From positions 1 through 11,929 of the forward strand of contig JAAXHZ010000083.1 in the NCBI GenBank assembly GCA_012270625.1: DNA of 11,929 nt, read 5' to 3'. This document shows, one piece after another, positions 1 through 6,194 of this stretch. The notes beneath the pieces are model-generated. The model ran no database searches. It was not told where the DNA came from and saw only the letters and a list, made by a program, of their open reading frames with translations. The position numbers were made by a program, and so were the translations under genes. This stretch comes from Dehalococcoidia bacterium (GTDB taxonomy: Bacteria > Chloroflexota > Dehalococcoidia > SAR202 > UBA11138). Position 1 is the first letter of the stretch. The number at the start of each line of letters is the position of its first letter.

Positions 1-617
1 GTCAGGCGCATGATGCCCGCCGACGCCGGCCAGCCCAGCACGATGCACGGCAGTACGTAGTACTTCATGTTCGTCCAAGAAAGCGCGAACGTGCCTTCCG
101 GCGGCCCGCCCGACCAGCCGGGCGGGAACCAACGCAGCCATACCGCGAATATGAGTATGGCCATGACCGCGGTCCAGAACTGCGGCGTTGCCTGCCCAAA
201 CAGCGCCAACACGCGCCCGACATAGTCCCAAAGAGTGGCGCGTTTAACCGCAGCCAATACCCCAATGCTGAGACCAACGGTCACTGCGAATATCCACGCG
301 CCAGCCGCGATTTTGAGCGTCATCCCCAAATGTTCGCGGATGATCTCGCTCACCGGCCTCAGCGAGCCGAGCGACTGTCCCATATCGAGACGGACGAGAT
401 TCCACATCCACGTCAGATACTGGAGCGGCAGCGGTTTGTCCAACCCAAGATGCCGCTCTATCTCAGCTATCTGCTCTTCGCTCAGCTCCACCTGAGCGTC
501 CCCAATGAAGAGAATCCTCGGGTCCGGTCCGAGCCTGCTGAGGATGAAGATAACTACCGTCGCTCCGATTATGGAGATGAATATGGATAGTGCTCGTCTG
601 GCTAGAAATCTACCCAT
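1..617 (-). CDS. ABC transporter permease, DppB/OppB type (3' end cut by window edge)
   Basis: First 205 residues of an inner-membrane permease of the dipeptide/oligopeptide/nickel importer family (binding-protein-dependent transport, DppB-like). Hydrophobic segments lie at about residues 9-27, 98-122, 133-161 and from 186 on. The first helix is followed by a periplasmic loop with the family-typical run IERHLGLDKPLPLQYLTW (55-70) and DMGQSL (78-83). The visible end, YYVLPCIVLGWPASAGIMRL, is where the cytoplasmic EAA loop that contacts the ATPase would begin. The frame is open to base 1, so the family's remaining third (about 310 residues in all) is missing. ATG is at 617-615; a GAGGA lies about 12 nt upstream, a loose ribosome site. 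The gene is 177 bp downstream of the binding-protein gene on the same strand, so it is very likely the first permease of that importer. Family assignment is firm; the substrate is unknown. Confidence 0.93.
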   Translation of the reverse strand, partial: MGRFLARRALSIFISIIGATVVIFILSRLGPDPRILFIGDAQVELSEEQIAEIERHLGLDKPLPLQYLTWMWNLVRLDMGQSLGSLRPVSEIIREHLGMTLKIAAGAWIFAVTVGLSIGVLAAVKRATLWDYVGRVLALFGQATPQFWTAVMAILIFAVWLRWFPPGWSGGPPEGTFALSWTNMKYYVLPCIVLGWPASAGIMRL

Positions 618-681
618 GGATAGGTCGAATCCTCGCTAGTCAGTCTAGGGTGGCCTTGTTCGGATCGAGTTCGGTTTGTCT

Positions 682-720
682 GTACGCAGGGCGAACCCAA
701 GAGAAGTTTGCCCTGCGTAC
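682..720 (-). other. Intercistronic stem-loop 1 (binding protein/permease spacer)
   Basis: A perfect 11-bp inverted repeat, arms 682-692 (gtacgcagggc) and 710-720 (gccctgcgtac). It extends inward by three Watson-Crick pairs and one G-T pair (693-696 with 706-709) to leave a 9-nt loop. No T-run follows on the minus strand, so an ordinary intrinsic terminator is unlikely. Its place in the spacer between binding protein and permease fits a 3' mRNA-protecting or partial-attenuation hairpin. The structure is read from the sequence; the role is inferred. Confidence 0.7.
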
Positions 721-737
721 TATTGTTCCAGTTGGAT

Positions 738-780
738 GGAGCGCGGTCTGAGAGGCAGGTGCGACTCAAGACCACGCTCC
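738..780 (-). other. Intercistronic stem-loop 2 (just after the binding-protein stop)
   Basis: Arms 738-749 (ggagcgcggtct) and 769-780 (agaccacgctcc) pair over 12 bp. The single non-complementary position (744/774) becomes a G-U pair in the minus-strand RNA, the transcribed strand here. Three further pairs (750-752 with 765-767) can form with one bulged base. The wobble pairing favours a structure acting in the minus-strand transcript. It begins 14 nt after the stop codon of the substrate-binding protein and is followed 17 nt later by stem-loop 1. No T-run follows. Confidence 0.65.
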
Positions 781-794
781 TGAACTTACAACCG

Positions 795-2873
795 CTACTG
801 GCCTGCCGGCACGATGTGCTGAGGCCTGCCCCAGAAGCCGGCTGCTGTAGAGCGCGAATTCCAGGACTCAACTGTTTCAGGGTTGGCTGCGACGCCGCGA
901 GGCGGCTGTACCATACCGGCGTAGAGCTGCCAGTAGTAGTAGAAGTCAACCATGTCGAGGTGCAGGTCTTCACGCGCCTGCTTGTCCCTCTCGCCGTTGA
1001 TGTTGATGTACATATAGTCGAGGAACTTGCTCTCGAACGAGCAGCCCCAAGCCGGGCGGCTGAAGGTGCTGTCCGACGGAGGCGGAGGCCAGTCGAACGG
1101 GTAGTTCGCGGTCTCGACCGAGCAGTTCTTGACCACCGGGTACGCCTGTGTGCGGTCTCTCATGCGAGGCACCACAACTCCGCCGTACTCCTCTGTGAGC
1201 AGCTCGACGCGGACGCCAACAGCTTCCCAGTCCGCCGCCACAGCGTCAGCCTGCTCCAGGCAGACGTCGCCGGTCTCGCAGCGGTACTTGTTCATCTTGA
1301 TCTCGAATCGGATGCCGTCAGACCCGCGCGGGAAGCCCGCGAGGTCCAGCAGACGCTCTGCCTCTGCCTTGTCAGTCGGAACCTCCCACGGCCATTCGTG
1401 GTTCGGCTCTACGGCGTTGTCGTACTCTTTGTACTCGATCCATTCGGTGCCGGGGCCGAGTATGTCCTCGGTCATGTCGCCGCTGTACTTCTCGTGCGCC
1501 GCCTTGACCATCGCGGCGGTAACCGTGCGCTCAGGACGCCAGCCGGGGAACTTCGGACCCATCAGCTCGAGGTAGATCGGCGTGCCGAGTCCGGCCTGGA
1601 GCACGTCCACGATCGCCTGCCGGTCAATGGCGTGGGAGAGCGCCCAGCGAACCAGCCGCGCCTGCTCCATGTCGCTCATGCCGTCAGGGTTGTTCGTGTC
1701 CGTGTAGGGGCACTTGTCCTCCCACGGGCAACCTAGCCATGCGTGGTCCTCTGCATACACGATGGACAACCAAGGCTCAATCGCCTCTTCAGTCTTCGCG
1801 TTCACGTCCGTCCACAGGTTGCCGGGCCAGATGGCGCTGAGCGTCATCGTGTCCTTGTCAGACATGGTGGTGACGAACTTCAAGCCCTTGCTTTCCAACT
1901 CCCGCAGGCGGGCGAAGTCGATCGAGCCGATGTCCGCCTCGCCGGTCTCCATCATCGCCATGCGAGTCGTGATTTCGGGCGCCTGCACAACTACGAACTT
2001 GCCGTATAGGGGCGTATCAGACTTGTCCCCACCAGGCCAGTTTTCAGACCAGTGTTCCCCTGGAATCGCGTGGACTTCGCCCTTGGAGTTGGGTGTCCAC
2101 GTGCCCATGGTGAACGGGCCTGAGCCGACCGGGACCAGCTTGATCGCCTCGGCGCCAACCGCATCGTAGGCGGCCTTGCTGTCCAGGCGAACGGTCGTGT
2201 CGTTGATGTCGAACTCGCTGATCGGTATGCCCCAGAAGATGTCCGTTACCAGCGGAGCCTTTACGGTGTAGTCGTCGATTGCCTCCGCCGGGCCGAACGT
2301 GCCGCCGAGCTGCGCGCCAATGGCCGCGCCGAGGGACGGGTTAACGACGGCGTTCTGCCTGTTCATGTTCCAGGCCACGTCGTGCGCGGTGATGTACCCA
2401 AAGTCCTGGCCCGCGAATGCTTCAGGAGTGTTGACCTTGAGGTCGTCGCGGATGATCAGGGTAAGCTCGGTGCCAGCTTCGTTGATGCTCCATGACTCAG
2501 CCGCGAACGGCGTGAGCGGGTCAGTCCCGTTATGGACCAGCAGCTGGTCGAAGAAGCCCATCTGGATCTCGCCCGGGCTTCCACCGTAGGTCTGAACCTC
2601 GAAGTCGCCGAACTGTTCCGCAACTTCAGGTATTGCCATCGTGATCGTTATGTCCCTATTCATAGCCGCCGGCGCGGCCGGCGCCGGCGCGGGCGCGGCG
2701 GTCGCTGCAGGCGCGGGCGCCGGCGCAGTAGTTGCCACTGGCGCAGGCGCCGGAGCCTGTGTTGGCGCGGCGGGGGCGGCTGGCTCGTCCTCAGCGCTGC
2801 ACGCTACCATAAGCAGCGCCGCTATTATGAGCAGCGCCAGGGCGGGCACGCCTATTTTCACTAAAGATCGCAT
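795..2873 (-). CDS. ABC transporter substrate-binding lipoprotein, family 5 (SBP_bac_5)
   Basis: A 692-residue exported lipoprotein that captures a solute (peptide-like in most relatives) for the downstream permease. ATG at 2873-2871 is preferred to a start 42 nt upstream: it has AAGGAG 8 nt ahead and begins a clean signal peptide (MRSLVKIG, hydrophobic 8-23) ending in the lipobox LMVAC with Cys25. Residues 31-70 are an Ala/Pro/Thr linker, then the binding fold follows from about 75 to the C-terminus. Family landmarks are PVGSGPFTMGTW (248-259) and RWALSHAIDRQAI (409-421). Six cysteines in the mature domain (382, 388, 532, 538, 584, 611) include two CX5C pairs, plausible disulfides in an extracytoplasmic protein. 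It is first in its operon, transcribed away from the membrane-protein gene. At 692 residues it is longer than classical DppA/OppA (about 530), even allowing for the linker. The ligand cannot be told. Confidence 0.93.
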   Translation of the reverse strand: MRSLVKIGVPALALLIIAALLMVACSAEDEPAAPAAPTQAPAPAPVATTAPAPAPAATAAPAPAPAAPAAMNRDITITMAIPEVAEQFGDFEVQTYGGSPGEIQMGFFDQLLVHNGTDPLTPFAAESWSINEAGTELTLIIRDDLKVNTPEAFAGQDFGYITAHDVAWNMNRQNAVVNPSLGAAIGAQLGGTFGPAEAIDDYTVKAPLVTDIFWGIPISEFDINDTTVRLDSKAAYDAVGAEAIKLVPVGSGPFTMGTWTPNSKGEVHAIPGEHWSENWPGGDKSDTPLYGKFVVVQAPEITTRMAMMETGEADIGSIDFARLRELESKGLKFVTTMSDKDTMTLSAIWPGNLWTDVNAKTEEAIEPWLSIVYAEDHAWLGCPWEDKCPYTDTNNPDGMSDMEQARLVRWALSHAIDRQAIVDVLQAGLGTPIYLELMGPKFPGWRPERTVTAAMVKAAHEKYSGDMTEDILGPGTEWIEYKEYDNAVEPNHEWPWEVPTDKAEAERLLDLAGFPRGSDGIRFEIKMNKYRCETGDVCLEQADAVAADWEAVGVRVELLTEEYGGVVVPRMRDRTQAYPVVKNCSVETANYPFDWPPPPSDSTFSRPAWGCSFESKFLDYMYININGERDKQAREDLHLDMVDFYYYWQLYAGMVQPPRGVAANPETVESWNSRSTAAGFWGRPQHIVPAGQ
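2667..2756 (-). repeat. Three tandem 30-bp coding repeats (decapeptide linker)
   Basis: Within the lipoprotein, residues 40-69 read as three consecutive ten-residue units: APAPAPVATT, APAPAPAATA and APAPAPAAPA. The underlying DNA is three imperfect 30-bp GC-rich units. They form a flexible spacer holding the binding domain off the lipid anchor. Such coding repeats can change copy number by replication slippage. Confidence 0.8.
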
Positions 2874-2908
2874 TTCTATGTCTCCTTCGTATCCTCCTAA
2901 CCAATCGT

Positions 2909-2956
2909 TTGCCAACGTTAGGGCAACATGTTGTAGGCTACTGATAAATTTGTCAA
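2909..2956 (-). promoter_or_regulatory. Candidate promoter and dyads upstream of the binding-protein gene
   Basis: On the minus strand a perfect TTGACA (2956-2951) is followed, after a short 15-bp spacer, by TACAAC (2935-2930), about 60 bp before the ATG. Two dyads overlap or flank the -10: a perfect 10-bp palindrome CAACATGTTG (2924-2933) and TTGCC-N8-GGCAA (2909-2926). A repressor bound there could control the importer. The spacer is shorter than the optimal 17 bp, so the promoter is only moderately supported. The dyads are seen directly; an operator role is inferred. The region also separates the divergent gene at 2973. Confidence 0.4.
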
Positions 2957-2972
2957 GTGCTGGCGCGAAGAA

Positions 2973-3479
2973 TTGTGGCGTAAAACGACCTGGATAAAGC
3001 TAATAGAGTCGCGATTGTACCTCCAGCAGGCAGGCGACATCGGCCTCGTGCTGCTGGCTCGCGGCCTGCTGGGGCTGGCCTGCTCGTCGATCAGCGGATT
3101 CATAGTGTGGCTGGCGATATGGTCGTATGTCCACGGTCCCGCCCTTACAGGGACAACGTTTGTGGCCACTCTGGCCTTGGTAGTCGGGACTCCATCCGGC
3201 ATCGTGACCGCCATCCTGTGGCATAACGCTGAGAGTCCGCGCCGGATCAGGTGGATCTTTGCGTTGATTGCGCTGGCCGTCGCGGTAGTCGCTCCATACG
3301 TCGTTATGACCGTGAGGGGTGTTGAGACTCACTACGGCCTGTTTTTTGGGGTACTCCGTCTTCCGGTGATAGACGTCGCCGACGCGCTATACATCATGCT
3401 GATTACGTCCGCGGTGGCCGCCAACGTCGTCTCTGGAGCGCTCGCCGCGTACCGCATGGCCAGGTATCGCGAGATTTGA
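2973..3479 (+). CDS. Predicted four-helix membrane protein, unknown function
   Basis: Up to 168 residues with four clear hydrophobic segments at about 24-50, 59-83, 94-114 and 136-160. Short basic loops (for example SPRRIR at 88-93) and a basic tail (RMARYREI) suggest cytoplasmic faces. I do not recognise a family. No ATG is available: the frame opens after a stop at 2934 and the only early starts are TTG at 2973, TTG at 3015 and GTG at 3048. None has a good ribosome site, so the N-terminus is uncertain. It is divergent from the ABC-importer gene and lies about 90 bp before the nitronate monooxygenase ATG, which has its own promoter; the two need not be co-transcribed. The helix pattern and absence of stops over 500 bp support a real gene. 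Confidence 0.6.
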   Translation: MWRKTTWIKLIESRLYLQQAGDIGLVLLARGLLGLACSSISGFIVWLAIWSYVHGPALTGTTFVATLALVVGTPSGIVTAILWHNAESPRRIRWIFALIALAVAVVAPYVVMTVRGVETHYGLFFGVLRLPVIDVADALYIMLITSAVAANVVSGALAAYRMARYREI

Positions 3480-3507
3480 CCGGCGTGGAACCCTCCCAGT
3501 CGCCCGT

Positions 3508-3537
3508 TTGACACCTGCCAGAACCCAAACCTACAAT
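3508..3537 (+). promoter_or_regulatory. Sigma70-type promoter for the nitronate monooxygenase gene
   Basis: TTGACA at 3508-3513 (6/6) and TACAAT at 3532-3537 (5/6) are separated by 18 bp. This predicts transcription from about 3544, a leader of roughly 27 nt containing AGGGAG, then ATG at 3571. It is the best promoter in the window. It also argues against translation from the in-frame TTG that lies inside its -35 box. Confidence 0.7.
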
Positions 3538-3570
3538 TTTGCCGATCCTGTGCAGCCAGGGAGCGATAGC

Positions 3571-4701
3571 ATGTCTCGCCCAGTCCTAAGAACCGCGCTC
3601 TGCGACTACCTCGAAATTGAGTATCCCATCTGCCTCGCCGGCATGGGAGGCAGATGGACGCCTCCCGAGCTTGTTGCCGCCGTGTCCAACGCCGGCGGAC
3701 TCGGAGTGATGGGCGGGTCGGGCATCCAGGTCGATGAGCTTCGTCAGCGCATTCGCAAGGTGCGCGAGCTGACCGACAAGCCTTTCGGCGTCGATCTGCT
3801 GCTTCCCGTAGTTACAGGCAGCGTCGAGCGAGACAGCAGGCAGGGGCAGCAGGAGTCCGAGCTGGACGCCGTGCGAAGACAGTACCCGCGGCACGCTGAA
3901 TTTGTTGACACCCTCATGGCAGAGTTCGGTCTCGACCACGTCGAGCCGCCCCCGCCTCCGGAGGAGACCGGAATCGCGCTAGCCCGGAACCAGGTGGACA
4001 TGATCCTCGAGGAGGACGTAGATGTCTTTGCCGCTGCCCTGGGCGACCCGGGATGGATGGTTCCCCAGGCCCACGAGAAAGGCGTCAAGGTGATGGGACT
4101 CGCTGGCAGCGTCCGCAACGCGCAGCGACAGATCGCTGCTGGAGTGGACATTGTGGTCGCTCAGGGGACCGAGGCCGGAGGGCATACCGGACGAATCGCG
4201 ACCATGCCGTTGGTGCCGCAGATAGTAGATGCGGTCTCCCCCAAGCCTGTCGTAGCGGCAGGAGGCATCGCGAACGGACGCGGCATCGCCGCCGCGCTCG
4301 CTCTGGGAGCCGAGGGGGCCTGGCTCGGCACCGCGTTCCTAGCCGCCAAAGAGTGCGGCATCTACGAGCCTCAACAGCAGTCCATCATTCGCGGCCGCTC
4401 CGAGGACTTCATAATCTCCAGGTCATATACAGGCAAGACCGCGCGCCAGTACCAGGGGCCGATCGTACAGGCATGGGCCGAGTCAGGACTGGAACCGCTC
4501 GGTATGCCGCTCCAGGGCGTTCTGATGTCGAGCTTCAACCAGGCAGCGGAGAAGGCGCAAAGGTACGACCTGGTGTTCAACCCCGCCGGCCAGGGCGCGG
4601 GCATGATCAACGAGGCCCGGCCGGCCGCTGACATCATGGCCGACCTGGTCGATGAGACCATATCCGTTCTCAACGGCATGAAGGAGCGAGTCCATGTCTG
4701 A
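3571..4701 (+). CDS. Nitronate monooxygenase / 2-nitropropane dioxygenase family
   Basis: A 376-residue FMN-dependent TIM-barrel flavoprotein. Relatives oxidise alkyl nitronates to carbonyl compounds and nitrite; the family also includes FabK enoyl reductases. Visible landmarks are an N-terminal flavin-binding stretch (PICLAGMGGRWTPPELVAAV, 19-38), AQGTEAGGHTG (197-207) with the family's catalytic-type His205, and the phosphate-binding segments VVAAGGIANGRGIAAALALG (227-246) and WLGTAFL (251-257). Residues 84-150 hold a charged, partly Pro-rich insertion (PPPPPEE near 126). ATG at 3571 is chosen because AGGGAG stands 7 nt upstream and a strong promoter ends 34 nt before it. Length is normal for the family. 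The 3' end overlaps the next gene by 8 nt. True substrate unknown: nitronate oxidation is the default call, and ene-reductase-like roles are possible. Confidence 0.88.
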   Translation: MSRPVLRTALCDYLEIEYPICLAGMGGRWTPPELVAAVSNAGGLGVMGGSGIQVDELRQRIRKVRELTDKPFGVDLLLPVVTGSVERDSRQGQQESELDAVRRQYPRHAEFVDTLMAEFGLDHVEPPPPPEETGIALARNQVDMILEEDVDVFAAALGDPGWMVPQAHEKGVKVMGLAGSVRNAQRQIAAGVDIVVAQGTEAGGHTGRIATMPLVPQIVDAVSPKPVVAAGGIANGRGIAAALALGAEGAWLGTAFLAAKECGIYEPQQQSIIRGRSEDFIISRSYTGKTARQYQGPIVQAWAESGLEPLGMPLQGVLMSSFNQAAEKAQRYDLVFNPAGQGAGMINEARPAADIMADLVDETISVLNGMKERVHV

Positions 4702-4924
4702 GATGTGTTTCAGTAGCTCCACGAACTTAGACCGAATAGCGGTTGATCCGAAGGTATGCCAGGGTAGGGCAACCGTTCGTGGAACTCGTATCACCGTGGA
4801 CTTCGTTCTCAAACTTATCGGTAATGGATACAGTGTGGATGAGATCGTCCAAGACTATCCGGAGCTAGACAAAGCTGACGTTCACCAGTGCGCTGCTTAT
4901 GGCGCCTGGTTGGCAAGTGCCTGA
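4694..4924 (+). CDS. DUF433 small protein (VapB45-like antitoxin family), no partner visible
   Basis: A 76-residue protein with the DUF433 signature: RIAVDPKVCQGRATVRGTRI (14-33), then a helix with GYSVDEIVQDYPEL (45-58) and a final helix (61-75). DUF433 proteins are small helix-turn-helix-like domains, many of them antitoxins encoded next to a PIN-like DUF5615 toxin. Here the ATG overlaps the end of the nitronate monooxygenase gene by 8 nt and has an ideal AAGGAG (4681-4686) 7 nt upstream inside that gene, so translation is probably coupled. No toxin follows: the next gene ends only 16 bp away on the opposite strand. It may be an orphan antitoxin, a remnant of a pair, or a regulator of its host transcript. 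Family call is confident; function is not. Confidence 0.87.
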   Translation: MSEMCFSSSTNLDRIAVDPKVCQGRATVRGTRITVDFVLKLIGNGYSVDEIVQDYPELDKADVHQCAAYGAWLASA

Positions 4925-4940
4925 GATTGCCGGTCTAGCT

Positions 4941-6137
4941 TTACACGATCACCCCCTGCTCCCTCAGCGTCGGAAGCTCTTCGGACGATACGCCAAGCAT
5001 CTCCGTCAGTATCTCGTCGGTGTGCTCTGAGTAAAGCGGAGCGGCCTCTACCGACACTGGTGACTTCTCCAGCTTCACGGGACAGCCGATCATCCGATAG
5101 TCGCCCCGCTCCGAGTCCTCCACGGTGACCAGCATTTCGCGCTCCTCCAGGTGCTCGTTCTCCAGCACTTCGAGCGGAGTGAACACCGGACCGCACCAGG
5201 CGCCAGCGGCAGCGAGCGTCTCGAACACTTCCATCTTGGAGCGCTGCATCGTCCACTCTTCGATTACGGCCTGTATCTCGTCAGCGTGCTGACCCTGGTA
5301 CTCTGCCTCCGTGAAGCGTTCGTCCGTGAGCAGATCTTCTCGACCGATCAGCGCGAGCACCAGCTCCAGCATCGGTCCCCGGATGTGGATCATCACGTAG
5401 TCGTCCGGTCCGCCGGGGGCGCATCTGAACACCTGCGGAACGCCGCTCCAGCCCCGCGTGCCCGGACGTCCGCCCCATTCACCCTTGCCCAAGGGGTGGA
5501 TCATGCTTATCCGCATGAGATTGAGCACCCCGTCCTGCATGGAGACCTCGACCTTCTGCCCCTCGCCGGTGTTGTCTCGCTGTCGGAGCGCGGCCAGAAT
5601 CCCGATCGCCATGTGGAGTCCCGTGCCTGAGTCACCTGCGCCGACTCCAACGGACATTGGCGGTCCGTCTGGGTAGCCCGTGACGGCCATCAGCCCCGCT
5701 GTGGCCTGCGCGGCTATCTCGTAGGACTTGTAGTCCGAGTATGGCCCCCAGGTGCCAAATCCCTTGATAGTGGCGTAGATCACCCGCGGGTTGATCTCCC
5801 TGAGCATTTCGTATCCAAACCCCAAACGCTCCATGACCCCTTTGGAAAAATTCTCCAGCACCACGTCCGCCCACTCGACCAGCTTGGTGAAGATCTCGCG
5901 CCCCCTCTCGGTCTTGAGGTTCAGCGTCATGGCGCGCTTGTTGCCGTTGAAGATCGTGAAGTACACGCTGTCCTGGTCGGAGCGGTGCGCGAGCTCCCAG
6001 CGCGTGCTGTCGCCTCCTGCGGTGTCCTCTACCTTGATGACCTCAGCGCCCAGGAATCCCAGAAGCTGGGCGCATGACGGCCCCGCCTGCACCCTGCTCA
6101 AGTCAACTATCTTCACTCCGGCGAGTGCCTTGTCCAT
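4941..6137 (-). CDS. CaiB/BaiF family CoA transferase, formyl-CoA-transferase-like
   Basis: A 398-residue class III CoA transferase, moving CoA between carboxylic acids through aspartyl-CoA anhydride intermediates. The catalytic Asp is D169 in GAGDSGTGLHMAIGILAAL (167-185), the same number as in Oxalobacter formyl-CoA transferase. Other family stretches are SRVQAGPSCAQLLGFLGAEV (14-33), YFTIFNGNKRAMTLNL (59-74), NPRVIYATIKGFG (116-128), GQKVEVSMQDGVLNLMRI (193-210) and LYSEHTDEIL (368-377). The region after residue 211 is about 30 residues shorter than in Frc/YfdW and lacks their GGGGQP active-site loop, so the substrate pair is probably different. ATG at 6137 has AGGAG about 8 nt upstream. 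It lies 57 bp after fmt and converges on the DUF433 gene. No oxalyl-CoA decarboxylase gene is present to suggest oxalate metabolism. Confidence 0.9.
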   Translation of the reverse strand: MDKALAGVKIVDLSRVQAGPSCAQLLGFLGAEVIKVEDTAGGDSTRWELAHRSDQDSVYFTIFNGNKRAMTLNLKTERGREIFTKLVEWADVVLENFSKGVMERLGFGYEMLREINPRVIYATIKGFGTWGPYSDYKSYEIAAQATAGLMAVTGYPDGPPMSVGVGAGDSGTGLHMAIGILAALRQRDNTGEGQKVEVSMQDGVLNLMRISMIHPLGKGEWGGRPGTRGWSGVPQVFRCAPGGPDDYVMIHIRGPMLELVLALIGREDLLTDERFTEAEYQGQHADEIQAVIEEWTMQRSKMEVFETLAAAGAWCGPVFTPLEVLENEHLEEREMLVTVEDSERGDYRMIGCPVKLEKSPVSVEAAPLYSEHTDEILTEMLGVSSEELPTLREQGVIV

Positions 6138-6185
6138 CTATACGCTCCTATTAGAACCTCTTCACCAGTTGGACCATGAATCTGA

Positions 6186-6194
6186 ATTGTATCA
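6186..6194 (-). promoter_or_regulatory. Candidate extended -10 promoter for the CoA transferase gene
   Basis: The minus strand reads TGA-TACAAT (6194-6186): an extended -10 (TG-N-TACAAT) directly after the fmt stop codon. It would start transcription near 6179, about 42 nt before the CoA transferase ATG. No convincing -35 is seen, which extended -10 promoters can tolerate. It would let this gene be expressed apart from the mutS2-DUF192-fmt transcript. Confidence 0.35.

Noticed and set aside
708..1736. Long plus-strand open frame (342 codons) opposite the binding-protein gene
   Set aside because: It is the antisense of a well-supported family-5 binding protein. Its product is Arg/Val/Leu-rich with no domain, and GC-rich codon bias alone keeps such frames open.
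2874..2915. Upstream start for the binding protein adding 14 residues
   Set aside because: The added residues would spoil the signal peptide and would cover the strong AAGGAG that serves the ATG at 2873.
2641..2997. Plus-strand Ala/Gly-rich frame opposite the lipoprotein linker
   Set aside because: Its repetitive composition is the complement of the Ala/Pro coding repeats.
4053..4631. Second plus-strand frame inside the nitronate monooxygenase gene
   Set aside because: Out of frame with the motif-bearing protein; Arg/Gly-rich shadow.
4925..4940. Bidirectional terminator between the convergent DUF433 and CoA transferase genes
   Set aside because: The gap is 16 bp and I see no hairpin in it or just inside either gene end.
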